A DNA stretch of 64,000 nucleotides. It comes from Rhizobacter sp. (GTDB lineage: Bacteria; Pseudomonadota; Gammaproteobacteria; Burkholderiales; Burkholderiaceae_C). The stretch is taken from positions 124,001 through 188,000 of the forward strand of contig JAHBZQ010000001.1 of assembly GCA_019635355.1 (NCBI GenBank). The letters run 5' to 3'. Shown here one piece after another: positions 42,228-50,773 of this stretch. Position numbers and translations under genes: made by a program. Below the pieces are notes generated by a model. The model had not been told where the DNA came from, ran no database searches, and was given only the letters and a program-made list of their open reading frames with translations. Each line of letters starts with the position of its first letter. The stretch's first letter is position 1.

Positions 42228-42287
42228 CGCGAGAGGGTAGCAGCCTTGATACGATGCCGCTCCCGTTCGATTGCCGGAGCTGTACCG

Positions 42288-42680
42288 ATGCTGACGAAAT
42301 CCCGCCGCCTTGTGGCCCTCTGCGTTGCGCTGAGCTTCGGCGCCGTGCACAGCGCGCAGGCCGTCGAGCTGATCACCGCCGAACAGGTGGTGCAGCGCGC
42401 GGCCCAGGGTGAGGCACAAGGGCGTCTGCGTGCGGTGCTCGAACGCAGCGACGTGGCCGCCGCGCTGGCCGAACGTGGCGTGACCGTCGAGCAGGCGCGT
42501 GCGCGGGTCGCGGCGCTGAGCGACGACGAAGCGGCGCAGCTGCTCGCCGAGATCGACGCGGCGCCCGCGGGGGCGTCGGGCGAACTGATCGGCACGCTCA
42601 TCCTCGTGTTCGTGATCCTGGTGTTCTCCGACATCCTCGGCTTCACGCGCATCTTCCCGTTCCTGCGCCCGGCCCGTTGA
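42288..42680 (+). CDS. PA2779-family small membrane protein
   Basis: The 130-residue protein has a signal peptide (about 1-25, ending AQA), a helical middle with AAALAERGVTVEQARARVAALSDDEAAQL, and one C-terminal membrane helix (about 101-122, LIGTLILVFVILVFSDILGF). This layout is that of Pseudomonas PA2779. It probably presents its helical part in the periplasm and acts with the cysteine-peptidase-like partner encoded six bases downstream. Function is unknown. GGAG precedes ATG 42288. Confidence 0.85.
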   Translation: MLTKSRRLVALCVALSFGAVHSAQAVELITAEQVVQRAAQGEAQGRLRAVLERSDVAAALAERGVTVEQARARVAALSDDEAAQLLAEIDAAPAGASGELIGTLILVFVILVFSDILGFTRIFPFLRPAR

Positions 42681-42686
42681 GCTGAC

Positions 42687-43592
42687 GTGCGCCGGCGCGC
42701 CTGCCTTGCGCTGACGCTCGCGCCGCTGGCCGGGTGTGCGGTGCAGGCCGAGGCCTGGCTCGCCGAGGCGCCTGCGGGCTTGCCGACACGCGCGGAGCTG
42801 TCGCGCACACCGTTCTTTCCGCAGACCGAACTGCATTGCGGCCCGGCCGCGCTGGCCACGGCCCTCGGGGCGACGGGCATCGTGGCATCGCCCGAGGTGC
42901 TGGGCGGCGAGGTGTTCCTGCCCGCACGCGGCGGCAGCCTGCAGGCCGAGATGCTCGCCGGGGCGCGACGGCATGGCGCGGTGGCGGTGCGCATTCCGGG
43001 CACGGTGGAAGCGGCGCTGCGCGAGGTGGCGGCCGGTGACGTGGTGGTCGTGCTGCTCAACCTGGGCCTGGCCATCGCGCCCCGCTGGCACTACGCGGTG
43101 GTGGTGGGCTACGACCTCGACCAGCGCGAGCTGCTGATGCGATCGGGCACCACCGAGCGCGACCGCATCGCCCTGCGCACCTTCGAGCACACCTGGGCGC
43201 GCGCGGGGCACTGGGCCTTCGTTGTCACCTTGCCGGGCCGTTGGCCTGCCACGGCAACGGTGGATGCGGCGGTGGAAGCCGCTGTAGGTTTCGAGCGCAG
43301 CGCGTCAGCAGCGCAAGCGTTGAAGGTCTACGAGAGCGGCCTCGCGCGCTGGCCCGACAGCCTGCCGCTGGCCATCGGCCTGGGCACGAGTGCACATGCG
43401 GTGGGTGACACGGCGCGGTCGAAAGCGGTGTTCCGCCGCGCCGGCGAGCAGCACGGCAGCGGCGCTGCGTGGCTCAACCTCGCGCGGCTCTTGCAAGCAG
43501 AAGGGAAACGCGACGAGGCCCTCGCCGCTGCGCAACGCGCGCTGCGTGACCCGCGGTGGGAACGGCAGGCTCGGGAGTGGCTTGCGCGGTGA
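42687..43592 (+). CDS. PA2778-family lipoprotein: C39-like cysteine peptidase with TPR tail
   Basis: This 301-residue protein starts at GTG 42687. The signal ends in the lipobox LAGC (Cys17). A papain-like C39 domain (about 40-190) has the nucleophile in HCGPAALATAL (about Cys52) and the base in WHYAVVVGYD. TPR-like helices (about 205-300) follow, such as LNLARLLQAEGKRDEALAAAQRAL. It is paired with the PA2779-like gene as in Pseudomonas. It should be an envelope peptidase; the target is unknown. Confidence 0.85.
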   Translation: MRRRACLALTLAPLAGCAVQAEAWLAEAPAGLPTRAELSRTPFFPQTELHCGPAALATALGATGIVASPEVLGGEVFLPARGGSLQAEMLAGARRHGAVAVRIPGTVEAALREVAAGDVVVVLLNLGLAIAPRWHYAVVVGYDLDQRELLMRSGTTERDRIALRTFEHTWARAGHWAFVVTLPGRWPATATVDAAVEAAVGFERSASAAQALKVYESGLARWPDSLPLAIGLGTSAHAVGDTARSKAVFRRAGEQHGSGAAWLNLARLLQAEGKRDEALAAAQRALRDPRWERQAREWLAR

Positions 43593-43597
43593 AAGGG

Positions 43598-43660
43598 CTT
43601 CGACAGGCTCAGCCCGAACGGATCCTGGGACCCGCACCGTTCGCCCTGAGCCTGTCGAAG
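43598..43660. repeat. REP-like palindromic element
   Basis: Arms of 24 bases at 43598-43621 and 43637-43660 are inverted copies with two mismatches and a 15-base loop. The core CTTCGACAGGCTCAGCCCGA matches the type of intergenic repeat seen in many proteobacteria, and a related copy occurs at 49887-49950. It fills the gap between the converging PA2778-like and binding-protein genes and may help end both transcripts. Confidence 0.8.
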
Positions 43661-43667
43661 GGCCCGA

Positions 43668-44786
43668 TCAGCCCACCATGCGGCCGTAGCGGTCGAGCGC
43701 GACCAGCTCGACATACTTCGAGCCCTGCGTGCTGCCCGGCGTGAACTGCACGGTGTAGCCGCCCAGGTCGGCGCGCAGGTTCGACAGCGCGTCTTTGATG
43801 CCGCGCTTGTTGGCGCCGGCACCGCGCATGGCGTTGCGCGTGGCCTCGACGGCGATGCGGCCGCTGATGTAGCCCTCGAGCGTGGCCACGTTCACGCGCT
43901 CGTCGCTCTTGATCGCGGCGAGGTCTTGCTGGCAGCGGCTCACCACCTGCAGGCCCATCGCCGACGGGCGTGGCACCACCACGCTCAGGATGGCGCTCTG
44001 GCCGCGCGAGGTGAGGGTCTCGATCAGGTCCTGCCCCGCCATCGACGAGGCGTAGAAGAGGCCCTTGTACCGGGCCGCGTGCATCTGGTCGATGATCGCG
44101 GCCACCGGGGCGGCGTTGGTCACGAAGAGCACGCAGTCGAGGCTGGCGCCGGCGAGCTTGGTGGCGGCGGCCTGGAACGAGGCCGGGTTCTGGTCGACGG
44201 CGATCACCTCGCGCGGCGCGATGCCGGCGTTGGCGAGCGCGCCCGTCATCGCACCCAGGTTGGCCGGCGTGATGCCGACCTGGTGCACCAGGCCCACGCG
44301 CAGCAGGGCGCGCTCATGGGCGTAGGTCACCATGCGCTTGAATTCGAGGTCGTGGCCGGCACGCACGTGGAAGGCCGAATGCACCTTCTCGTTGCGCAGG
44401 CCCATCGTGCCGCTGGCCGGGCCCACGAGGGCCATCTGCTGCTGCTCGATGGCGCTGATGGCGGCTTCGGTGCCGGCGCCGCTGGTGAGGCCCACCAGTG
44501 CGGCGACGTTGGAGCCGAGCAGGGTGCCCACGTTCTGCACGCAGCGCTCGGGCGAGCCGGCGTCGTCGAGCGTGATCAGCTCGAAGCGCGTGCCGCCCGT
44601 CTTGGAGGCTGCTTCGAACGCGGCCACGATGCCGGCGCGCACGTCTCGCGCGTGTTCGGAGCCCACGCCCGTCATGGCGGCCGACTGGCCGAACTTGATG
44701 ACGTTGGTCTGCGCCAGCACGCGGCCCGCAAACCCGGCGCCCAACGCGCCCGCCACACCCCCAACGATCAGATTTCTGCGATTCAT
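43668..44786 (-). CDS. Branched-chain amino acid ABC-type substrate-binding protein
   Basis: The 372-residue protein has a twin-arginine-like signal (MNRRNLIVGGVAGALGAGFAGRVLAQ). The mature part starts VIKFGQSAAMTGVGSEHARDVRAGI, the opening of type-1 periplasmic receptors of the LivJ family. AALVGLTSGAGTEAAI and VNVATLEGYISGRIAVEATR are further marks. It probably senses or captures an amino acid or aromatic acid. No permease or ATPase of the Liv type is adjacent, so it is an orphan receptor. The start is ATG 44786. Confidence 0.9.
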   Translation of the reverse strand: MNRRNLIVGGVAGALGAGFAGRVLAQTNVIKFGQSAAMTGVGSEHARDVRAGIVAAFEAASKTGGTRFELITLDDAGSPERCVQNVGTLLGSNVAALVGLTSGAGTEAAISAIEQQQMALVGPASGTMGLRNEKVHSAFHVRAGHDLEFKRMVTYAHERALLRVGLVHQVGITPANLGAMTGALANAGIAPREVIAVDQNPASFQAAATKLAGASLDCVLFVTNAAPVAAIIDQMHAARYKGLFYASSMAGQDLIETLTSRGQSAILSVVVPRPSAMGLQVVSRCQQDLAAIKSDERVNVATLEGYISGRIAVEATRNAMRGAGANKRGIKDALSNLRADLGGYTVQFTPGSTQGSKYVELVALDRYGRMVG

Positions 44787-44880
44787 TTGAAGCACCCCTG
44801 TGGTCTTGCGACAGGTGCGCATTAGCCGCCCGATCGGGGTGTTACGGCGTGTCTGCTTGTTGCACGGCTTTTGCCACGGC

Positions 44881-44909
44881 AAGGGGGTGGACCCCCTTGT
44901 TTAAGGGGG
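44881..44909. promoter_or_regulatory. Mutually exclusive hairpins upstream of the binding-protein gene
   Basis: AAGGGGG occurs at 44881-44887 and again at 44903-44909. CCCCCTT at 44892-44898 can pair perfectly with either copy. The structure lies 95-123 bases upstream of the binding-protein start. Alternative pairing of this kind is seen in attenuators. The rest of the 44787-45019 gap shows no gene; its 45000 end abuts the aldehyde dehydrogenase stop. Confidence 0.35.
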
Positions 44910-45019
44910 AAATTGCACGAATCGAGGTCCGGGTTTGCCCTGGAAATGAAGTTACGCGGCGTTACGAACTCAGTGAATCACCGTGCAATTCCTTGAATCC
45001 AGCCGCTGCCCGCGGGCGA

Positions 45020-46489
45020 TCAGCGCAACGAGATCTTCACGTTCTTGAGCTCGGTGTTCTCGAGGATGGCGTCCATGCCGCGCTCCTTCCCGAGGCCCGA
45101 TTCCTTGAGGCCGCCGAAGGGTGCGTCAGCCGAGGCCTTCATGCCGCTGTTGATCGAGATGTTGCCGATCTTGAGCGCCTTCGCCACGCGCAGCGCACGC
45201 GCCGAGTCGCGGGTGTAGACCACGCCGGCCAGGCCGTAGCGGCTGTCGTTGGCGATGCGCACCGCCTCCTCTTCCGTCTTGAAGCGGATGACGGTCTGCA
45301 CCGGGCCGAAGACTTCCTCCTGCGCGATCTGCATGCCGTTGTGCGCATTGAGCACGAGCGTGGGCGCGATGAAGCAGCCTTGGGCGAGTTCCTTCCGGCC
45401 ACTGAGGTCTTGCACCACGTCGAGCGTGGCACCGGCTTCTTTCGCGCCTTCCAGGTAGCCCTGCACGCGCTTCAACTGCGCCGGGCTCACGAGCGGGCCC
45501 ATGTGCGTGTCGTCGAGTTCGGGCAGGCCGACCTTGAGCTTGGCGCAGGCGGCACGCAGCTTGGCGGTGAACTCGTCGGCGATGGCCTCGTCGAGCAAGA
45601 GGCGCGTGCAGGCCACGCAGATCTGCCCGGTGTTGAGCATGATGTCGCTCGCCGCGAGCTTCACGGCCTTGTCGATGTCGGCATCGGCGAACACGATCAG
45701 TGGCGACTTGCCGCCGAGTTCGAGCGTGAGGCGTTTGATGCGGTCGGCCGCGGCGCGGAAGATCGATTTGCCCGTGACCGTGCCGCCGGTGAACGAGATG
45801 CGCTCGACCAGCGGGTGTGCGACGAGCGCGTTGCCCACCGTGCGGCCGGGCCCGTTGACGATGTTGACCACGCCTTCGGGGAAGCCGGCTTCGAGGATCG
45901 CAAGGCCCAGCTCCACCGACGACAGCGGCGTGATCTCGCTCGGCTTGATGACGACCGTGTTGCCCGCGGCCAGCGCCGGCGCGAGCTTGCTCAGCGTGAG
46001 CGTGAGCGGGTAGTTCCACGGCAGGATCATGCCCACCACGCCGAAGGGCTCGCGCAGCGTGAAGTTCATCAGCGAGGTGTCGGCCACGTTGAGCGTCTGC
46101 CCGCCCAGGCCCATCGCCACGCTCGCGAAATAGTCGATGGTGTCGGGCAGCACCGCCATCGACTGCCGCGTGAAGGTGATGGGCCGGCCGACGTTGAGCG
46201 TCTCCAGCCACGAGACCTGCTCCATGCGTTTCGCGAAGGTGGCGGCGAGCTTGCGCAGCAGCTTGGCGCGGTCGCGCGCCGAGGTCTTGCTCCACACGTT
46301 GTCATACGCACGCTGCGCAGCCTTCACCGCGCGGTCCACATCCGCCTCGTCGGCCTCGTAGGCGCTGGCGAGCTTCTGGCTGAGGCTGGGGTTGAAGGTG
46401 TCGAAGGTGCGCTCGGACTGCGAGGCCACCTCCTTGCCGTCGATCAGCATCGGGTAGGGCGCGGTGCGAAGAATGTTGTCGGGGATCAT
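45020..46489 (-). CDS. NAD(P)-dependent aldehyde dehydrogenase
   Basis: A 489-residue enzyme that oxidises aldehydes to acids. The catalytic cysteine is Cys291 (NTGQICVACTR) and the general base is Glu257 (LELGGK). The substrate-tunnel and cofactor motifs PWNYPLTLTL, IKPSEITPLSS and FTGGTVTGK are intact, as is the late EEVFGPV. It is the last gene of the TetR-headed catabolic unit, 19 bases after the acyl-CoA synthetase stop. In that setting it may supply the acid that the synthetase activates. Confidence 0.92.
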   Translation of the reverse strand: MIPDNILRTAPYPMLIDGKEVASQSERTFDTFNPSLSQKLASAYEADEADVDRAVKAAQRAYDNVWSKTSARDRAKLLRKLAATFAKRMEQVSWLETLNVGRPITFTRQSMAVLPDTIDYFASVAMGLGGQTLNVADTSLMNFTLREPFGVVGMILPWNYPLTLTLSKLAPALAAGNTVVIKPSEITPLSSVELGLAILEAGFPEGVVNIVNGPGRTVGNALVAHPLVERISFTGGTVTGKSIFRAAADRIKRLTLELGGKSPLIVFADADIDKAVKLAASDIMLNTGQICVACTRLLLDEAIADEFTAKLRAACAKLKVGLPELDDTHMGPLVSPAQLKRVQGYLEGAKEAGATLDVVQDLSGRKELAQGCFIAPTLVLNAHNGMQIAQEEVFGPVQTVIRFKTEEEAVRIANDSRYGLAGVVYTRDSARALRVAKALKIGNISINSGMKASADAPFGGLKESGLGKERGMDAILENTELKNVKISLR

Positions 46490-46508
46490 GGTCGTCCTGG
46501 GGTAGGGT

Positions 46509-48050
46509 TCAGATCGTTCGCCCCGCGTTCGCCCAGTACGGCGCGCGCAGTTGGTTCTTGAAGAGCTTGCCCATGCCTTCGCGCGGCAGCGCGGCGTGGA
46601 AGTCGACCACCTTGGGCACCTTGTAGCCGGCGAGGCGCTCGCGCACCCAGGCGCGGATGCTCTCCGGCGTGGGCGAACGACCGGGGGCCGGCACCACCGC
46701 GGCGGCCAGCGCCTCGCCGTACTCGGCATCGGGGATGCCGAACACCGCCACGTCGAGCACCTCGGGGTTGGCGAGCAGCACGTGCTCGATCTCGGCGGGG
46801 TAGATGTTCACGCCGCCCGAGATCACCATGTCTCGCTTGCGGTCGGTGATGAAGAGGTAGCCCTCGGCGTTGAGGTAGCCCATGTCGCCGTTGGTGATGT
46901 GGCCGTCGCGCTCGATGCTCTGGCGAAGCTGCGGGTCGTTCTTGTAGGTGAAGGGCAGGGCGTTGTCGCCGGGGTTCACGTAGATCTCGCCGACCTCACC
47001 CGTGGGCAGGATGCGGCCCTCCCCATCGAGGATGCGCAGCGAGAAGCCCTCGACCGGCTTGCCCACGGTGCCCGGGAAGCGCAACCACGCTTCGCTCGTG
47101 CCGAGCGTGACGAGCCCGGCCTCGGTGGAGCCGTAGGTCTCGGTGAGGATGGGGCCCCACCAGTCGATCATGGCGCGGCGCACCTCGGGCGGGCAGGGCG
47201 AGCCGCCGTGGGTGGCGTTCTCGAGCGTCGACACGTCGTACTTCGCGCGCACGGCCGGGCTCAGCTTGAGCAGGCGCACCAGCATCACCGGCACGAGCGA
47301 CAGGTGCGTGAGCTTGTAGTGCTCGATGGCCTGCAGCAGCAGCTCGGCGTCGAAGCGCGGCATGACCACGATCACGTCGGCCATCTCCAGCGCGAGGCGC
47401 GCGCCCGCATTGGGCCCGGCGTGGTACAGCGGGCCGACGACGGCCGTGCGCATGCCTTCGCGTGCACGGTTGACGAGGGCCCGCACGCGCAGTTGCCCGG
47501 CGTGCTGGGCCGGGGTGCCGGGCAGGCGCATCACGCCCTTGGGGCGGCCGGTGGTGCCCGAGGTGTAGAGCAGCGTGCCGAGCGTGGGCACGGGCGCGGC
47601 ACGCCAGGGCTCGAAGCCGCTGCGCCACGCGGCCCAGCGCAGCACGCCGTTGGGGAGCGTGGGTTCGCTGCCGGCCAAGCCATAGGCGCAGGCGATCTCG
47701 GGTGGGGTTTCCACCGCGATCACCGTCACCTGCGGTGGCACCACCGCCGCCACCTGCGCCAACAGGTCGTCATGGATCACCAGCACCTTGGCGCCGCTGT
47801 CGGCGAGCAGGAAGCCGGCCTCGTCGGCCTGGAAATGCCAGTTCACCGCCACGAGGTAGGCGCCCAGGCGGTTCACCGCGAGCATGGCCTCCATGTAGGC
47901 CAGGTCGTTGCGCATCATCACCGCCACGGCGTCGCCCTGGCCCACCCCGAGGGCCGCGAAGCCCGCGGCCGCGCGAGCGGCATTCAGGCGCAAGGTGCTC
48001 CCGCTCATGCGGCGCTCGCCGCAGATCAGCAGTTGGTGGTCGGGGTTCAA
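46509..48050 (-). CDS. AMP-forming acyl-CoA synthetase
   Basis: This 513-residue ANL-family enzyme activates a carboxylic acid with ATP and CoA. Motifs include the P-loop LLYTSGTTGRPKGVM, the A5 region TETYGSTEAG, GDMGYLNAEGYLFITDRKRDMVISGG and the late Lys in PREGMGKLFKNQLR. I chose a TTG start at 48050: GGAG lies eight bases upstream, and residues before the first ATG (48007), such as LLICGERRMSGSTL, match the normal N-terminal domain. It belongs to the TetR-headed CoA unit and follows the NMO gene by 23 bases. The acid substrate is unknown. Confidence 0.88.
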   Translation of the reverse strand: MNPDHQLLICGERRMSGSTLRLNAARAAAGFAALGVGQGDAVAVMMRNDLAYMEAMLAVNRLGAYLVAVNWHFQADEAGFLLADSGAKVLVIHDDLLAQVAAVVPPQVTVIAVETPPEIACAYGLAGSEPTLPNGVLRWAAWRSGFEPWRAAPVPTLGTLLYTSGTTGRPKGVMRLPGTPAQHAGQLRVRALVNRAREGMRTAVVGPLYHAGPNAGARLALEMADVIVVMPRFDAELLLQAIEHYKLTHLSLVPVMLVRLLKLSPAVRAKYDVSTLENATHGGSPCPPEVRRAMIDWWGPILTETYGSTEAGLVTLGTSEAWLRFPGTVGKPVEGFSLRILDGEGRILPTGEVGEIYVNPGDNALPFTYKNDPQLRQSIERDGHITNGDMGYLNAEGYLFITDRKRDMVISGGVNIYPAEIEHVLLANPEVLDVAVFGIPDAEYGEALAAAVVPAPGRSPTPESIRAWVRERLAGYKVPKVVDFHAALPREGMGKLFKNQLRAPYWANAGRTI

Positions 48051-48073
48051 GCGATGTTCTCCAGCGTCTTCAA

Positions 48074-49045
48074 TCAGGTGAGGTGGGCGGCGGCGTCGGC
48101 CATCAGTGCGTGCACGGTGTCGGCGATGGACTCGCGCTTCGTCGCGAAACCGATCGAGGGGCCCATCGACACCATGCCCTGCTGCACGTCGCCGCCGCGG
48201 TAGCAGAGGTCGCGGGTGGTGGTGCCCTTGATGCGGTCGCCGAACTCGGGGTGGCTGCGCGCGCCGTCGGCTTCCATCTGCTGCACGATGCGCGCGTTGT
48301 CGTTGGCGAGCACGCGCCAGGTGTCCTTGAGCGTGCGCAGGGCGGTGGTCGACGCGTCTTCGTCGCAGCCGATCAGGTGGTTCTTGTAGTTCTCGTGCGC
48401 CCAGACCTCGTGGCAGGTGAGGAAGCGTGTGCCCATCACCACGCCGTCGGCGCCGAGCGCGAGCGCGGCCAGGATCTGCCGGCCGCTGCCGATGCCGCCG
48501 CCGATGACGAGCGGGATCGTGATCCGATCCACGGCGTAGGCACCCATCACGAAGGCTGGCAGCTCGTTCATGCCCGGGTGGCCGCCCGCTTCCATGCCGA
48601 CGAGGCACACCGCATCGGCGCCGAGCGCTTCGGCCTTTTGCGCGTAGCGGATGCGCGAGGCCTTGTGCACCACGATGCCGCCGCCGTCGTGGATGGCCTG
48701 GAAGAGCGGCTCGGGGTTCGCCGCCACGGTCTCGAAATGGCGCACGCCTTCTTCGAGCGCGATCTCGATGTGGCGCGGCACGGCCTCGTTCTGGGCGTTG
48801 CGCGACGAGAGCGTGAGGTTCACGCCGAAGGGCTGGCCTTGCGTGAGTTCACGGCAGAGCTTCAGTTGATCGCGAAACGCATCGAGCGTGTCGAACGAGC
48901 GCGGCGTGATGAAGCCCATGCCACCGGCGTTCACGATGCCGGCGACGTAGCGCGCGTCTGACAGCCACATCAGCCCACCCGCGAGGATGGGGTGCGTGAT
49001 GCCGAAGAGCTCGGTGAGGCGAGTCTTGAACAAGCCTTGGCTCAC
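48074..49045 (-). CDS. Nitronate monooxygenase / 2-nitropropane dioxygenase-like flavoprotein
   Basis: The 323-residue FMN TIM-barrel protein shows ITHPILAGGLMWLSDARYVAGIVNAGGMGFI at the start, VCLVGMEAGGHPGMNELP with the likely catalytic His, IPLVIGGGIGSGRQILAALALGADGVVMGTRFL, and the phosphate-binding loop near the end. It may oxidise nitronates, but family members in acyl-CoA operons can be enoyl reductase-like. The start overlaps the SDR stop by four bases. It lies in the TetR-headed operon. Confidence 0.88.
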   Translation of the reverse strand: MSQGLFKTRLTELFGITHPILAGGLMWLSDARYVAGIVNAGGMGFITPRSFDTLDAFRDQLKLCRELTQGQPFGVNLTLSSRNAQNEAVPRHIEIALEEGVRHFETVAANPEPLFQAIHDGGGIVVHKASRIRYAQKAEALGADAVCLVGMEAGGHPGMNELPAFVMGAYAVDRITIPLVIGGGIGSGRQILAALALGADGVVMGTRFLTCHEVWAHENYKNHLIGCDEDASTTALRTLKDTWRVLANDNARIVQQMEADGARSHPEFGDRIKGTTTRDLCYRGGDVQQGMVSMGPSIGFATKRESIADTVHALMADAAAHLT

Positions 49046-49854
49046 AGCATCGTGAACCCGCCGCTCACCCCGATGCTCTGCCCGGTGATGAACGCGGCGC
49101 GGTCGGACGCGAGGAAGGCGACCATGCCCGACACGTCTTCCGGCTTGCAGAGCCGGTTGAGGCCGCGCGAGATCGGGTAGGCCTTGAGCATCTTGGCCAG
49201 GCGCTCGTTGTTCTCGGGCGTGGAGCTTGGGGCAAGCGCGCCGTCCTTGATGCCTTCGTGCGAGACGGCGCCGAGCGCGATCACGTTGACGTTGATGCAG
49301 TCCTTGCCGTGCTCTTGCGCGATGGCCTTCGAGAAGCCGAGGATCGCGGCCTTGGCGCCGGAGTACACCGCGAGGTTGGCCTCACCGACACGCCCCGCCT
49401 CGGACATGATCGAGACGATCTTGCCGCCGCGCTTTTCCACCATGCCGGGCAGCACCGCCTTGCAGCAATACAGCATGCCGTAGACGTTGAGGTCGACGAT
49501 CTTTTTCCAGCCGATCGAATCGGTCTGCAGGAACTTCGGCGGGATGCCGCCTTTCTCGCGCCGCTCGGGAATGATGCCGGCGTTGTTGACGAGGATGTCG
49601 ATGGTGCCGAAGGCGGCGGTGCCGTCGGCGATCATCCTGTCGACGGCCGCTTCGTCGGTGATGTCGGCGACGGCCGCGCGGGCCTGGCCGCCGGCGTCGT
49701 TGATCTCCTGCGCCACGGCATTCGCGCGCTCGGCGAAGAGGTCGTTCACCAGCACGTGCGCGCCTTCTGTGGCGAGGTCGAGGCAGATGCGCCGGCCCAC
49801 GCCCTGGCCACCGCCGGTGACGAGGGCGACCTTGCCCTTGAGATGCAGATCCAT
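49042..49854 (-). CDS. Short-chain dehydrogenase/reductase
   Basis: The 270-residue enzyme has the NAD(P) fingerprint TGGGQGVG (about residues 13-20), NNAG at 90-93, and the catalytic Tyr164-x-x-x-Lys168 (VYSGAK) with Ser148/Ser151 in IVSIMSEAG. Asp38 in VNDLF favours NAD. In the beta-oxidation-like operon it probably acts as a hydroxyacyl-CoA dehydrogenase. An AGGAGA site precedes the ATG, after a REP-like element that separates it from the enoyl-CoA hydratase gene. Confidence 0.92.
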   Translation of the reverse strand: MDLHLKGKVALVTGGGQGVGRRICLDLATEGAHVLVNDLFAERANAVAQEINDAGGQARAAVADITDEAAVDRMIADGTAAFGTIDILVNNAGIIPERREKGGIPPKFLQTDSIGWKKIVDLNVYGMLYCCKAVLPGMVEKRGGKIVSIMSEAGRVGEANLAVYSGAKAAILGFSKAIAQEHGKDCINVNVIALGAVSHEGIKDGALAPSSTPENNERLAKMLKAYPISRGLNRLCKPEDVSGMVAFLASDRAAFITGQSIGVSGGFTML

Positions 49855-49886
49855 GGAATGACTCTCCTTGTGCAAAAAAATGCCGC

Positions 49887-49950
49887 TCGCCCTGAGCTTG
49901 TCGAAGGACCTGCGAGCCACTCGCTGGCTTCGACAAGCTCAGCCCGAACG
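49887..49950. repeat. REP-like palindromic element inside the CoA operon
   Basis: Inverted arms at about 49887-49906 and 49928-49949 share the core CTGAGCTTGTCGAAG and its complement. The element is related to the one at 43598-43660 with a G-to-A-type change in the core (ACAAG for ACAGG). It sits in the 116-base gap between the enoyl-CoA hydratase stop and the SDR start. It could stabilise the upstream message or lower downstream expression. Confidence 0.8.
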
Positions 49951-49970
49951 GTGGTGTGGGGTGAGTGACG

Positions 49971-50762
49971 TCAGCGGCCCTTGAAGACCGGGGCGCGTTT
50001 CTCGACGAAGGACTTCATCCCTTCCTTGCGGTCTTCGCTGTCGACCACCATCGTCGCGGCATAGCGTTCGAATTCGAGGCCCGCCTCGATGCCGACCTCG
50101 ATGCCGAGGTTGATCGACTGCTTGGCGAAGCGCAGCGCGAGTGGCGCGTTGCGCGCGATCTTGGCGGCCATCTCGAAGGCGGCGTCCATCAGTTTCTCGG
50201 GCGCGACCACGTGGTTGACGAGGCGGATCTCGTGCGCACGCTGCGCATCGATGATCTCGCTGGTGAAGATCAGCTCCTTGGCGATGCCCACGCCCACCAC
50301 GCGCGGCAGGCGCTGCGTGCCGCCGGCGGCGGGGATGACGCCGATCTTTCCTTCCGGCAGGCCGAAGCGGGCGGTGCTGGAGGCGATGCGGATGTCGGCG
50401 CACAGCGCGAGCTCCAGCCCGCCGCCGAGCGCCACGCCGTTGATGGCCGCGATGATGGGCTTCTCGAACTCCTCGATGTTGCGAAAGAGCTGGTGCGTGG
50501 CCTTCTGCTTCACGTAGTAGTCGGCGGGGTGCGTCTGGGTGGCGGCGCGCTCCTTGATGTCGGCCCCCGCGCAGAAGGCGCGGTCGCCCACGCCGGTGAG
50601 GATCACGCTGCGCACGCTGTCGTCGTTTCGCGCGAGGTCGAGGATGGCCGCCTGCAGGTCGGGCTTCATCGTGCCGCCGAGCGTGTTCATGCGCTCGGGG
50701 CGGTTGAGGCGGATCACGGCCACGCCGTCCTTCACCTCGTACAGCAGGGTCTCAAATGGCAT
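49971..50762 (-). CDS. Enoyl-CoA hydratase/isomerase
   Basis: A 263-residue crotonase-fold enzyme. The oxyanion hole is formed near FCAGADIK (about 63-70) and GVALGGGLELAL (about 109-120). Both catalytic glutamates of true hydratases are present, Glu117 (GGLELA) and Glu137 (GLPEGKIG). It should hydrate a 2-enoyl-CoA. It lies 11 bases from the thiolase stop in the TetR-headed unit. ATG 50762 has GGAG seven bases upstream. Confidence 0.93.
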   Translation of the reverse strand: MPFETLLYEVKDGVAVIRLNRPERMNTLGGTMKPDLQAAILDLARNDDSVRSVILTGVGDRAFCAGADIKERAATQTHPADYYVKQKATHQLFRNIEEFEKPIIAAINGVALGGGLELALCADIRIASSTARFGLPEGKIGVIPAAGGTQRLPRVVGVGIAKELIFTSEIIDAQRAHEIRLVNHVVAPEKLMDAAFEMAAKIARNAPLALRFAKQSINLGIEVGIEAGLEFERYAATMVVDSEDRKEGMKSFVEKRAPVFKGR

Positions 50763-50773
50763 GTCGGTCTCCT

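Noticed and set aside
43598..43660. Repeat considered as part of a CRISPR array or mobile element end
   Set aside because: Only one palindromic unit occurs here with no spacers, and no transposase is nearby; it matches a REP-like element.
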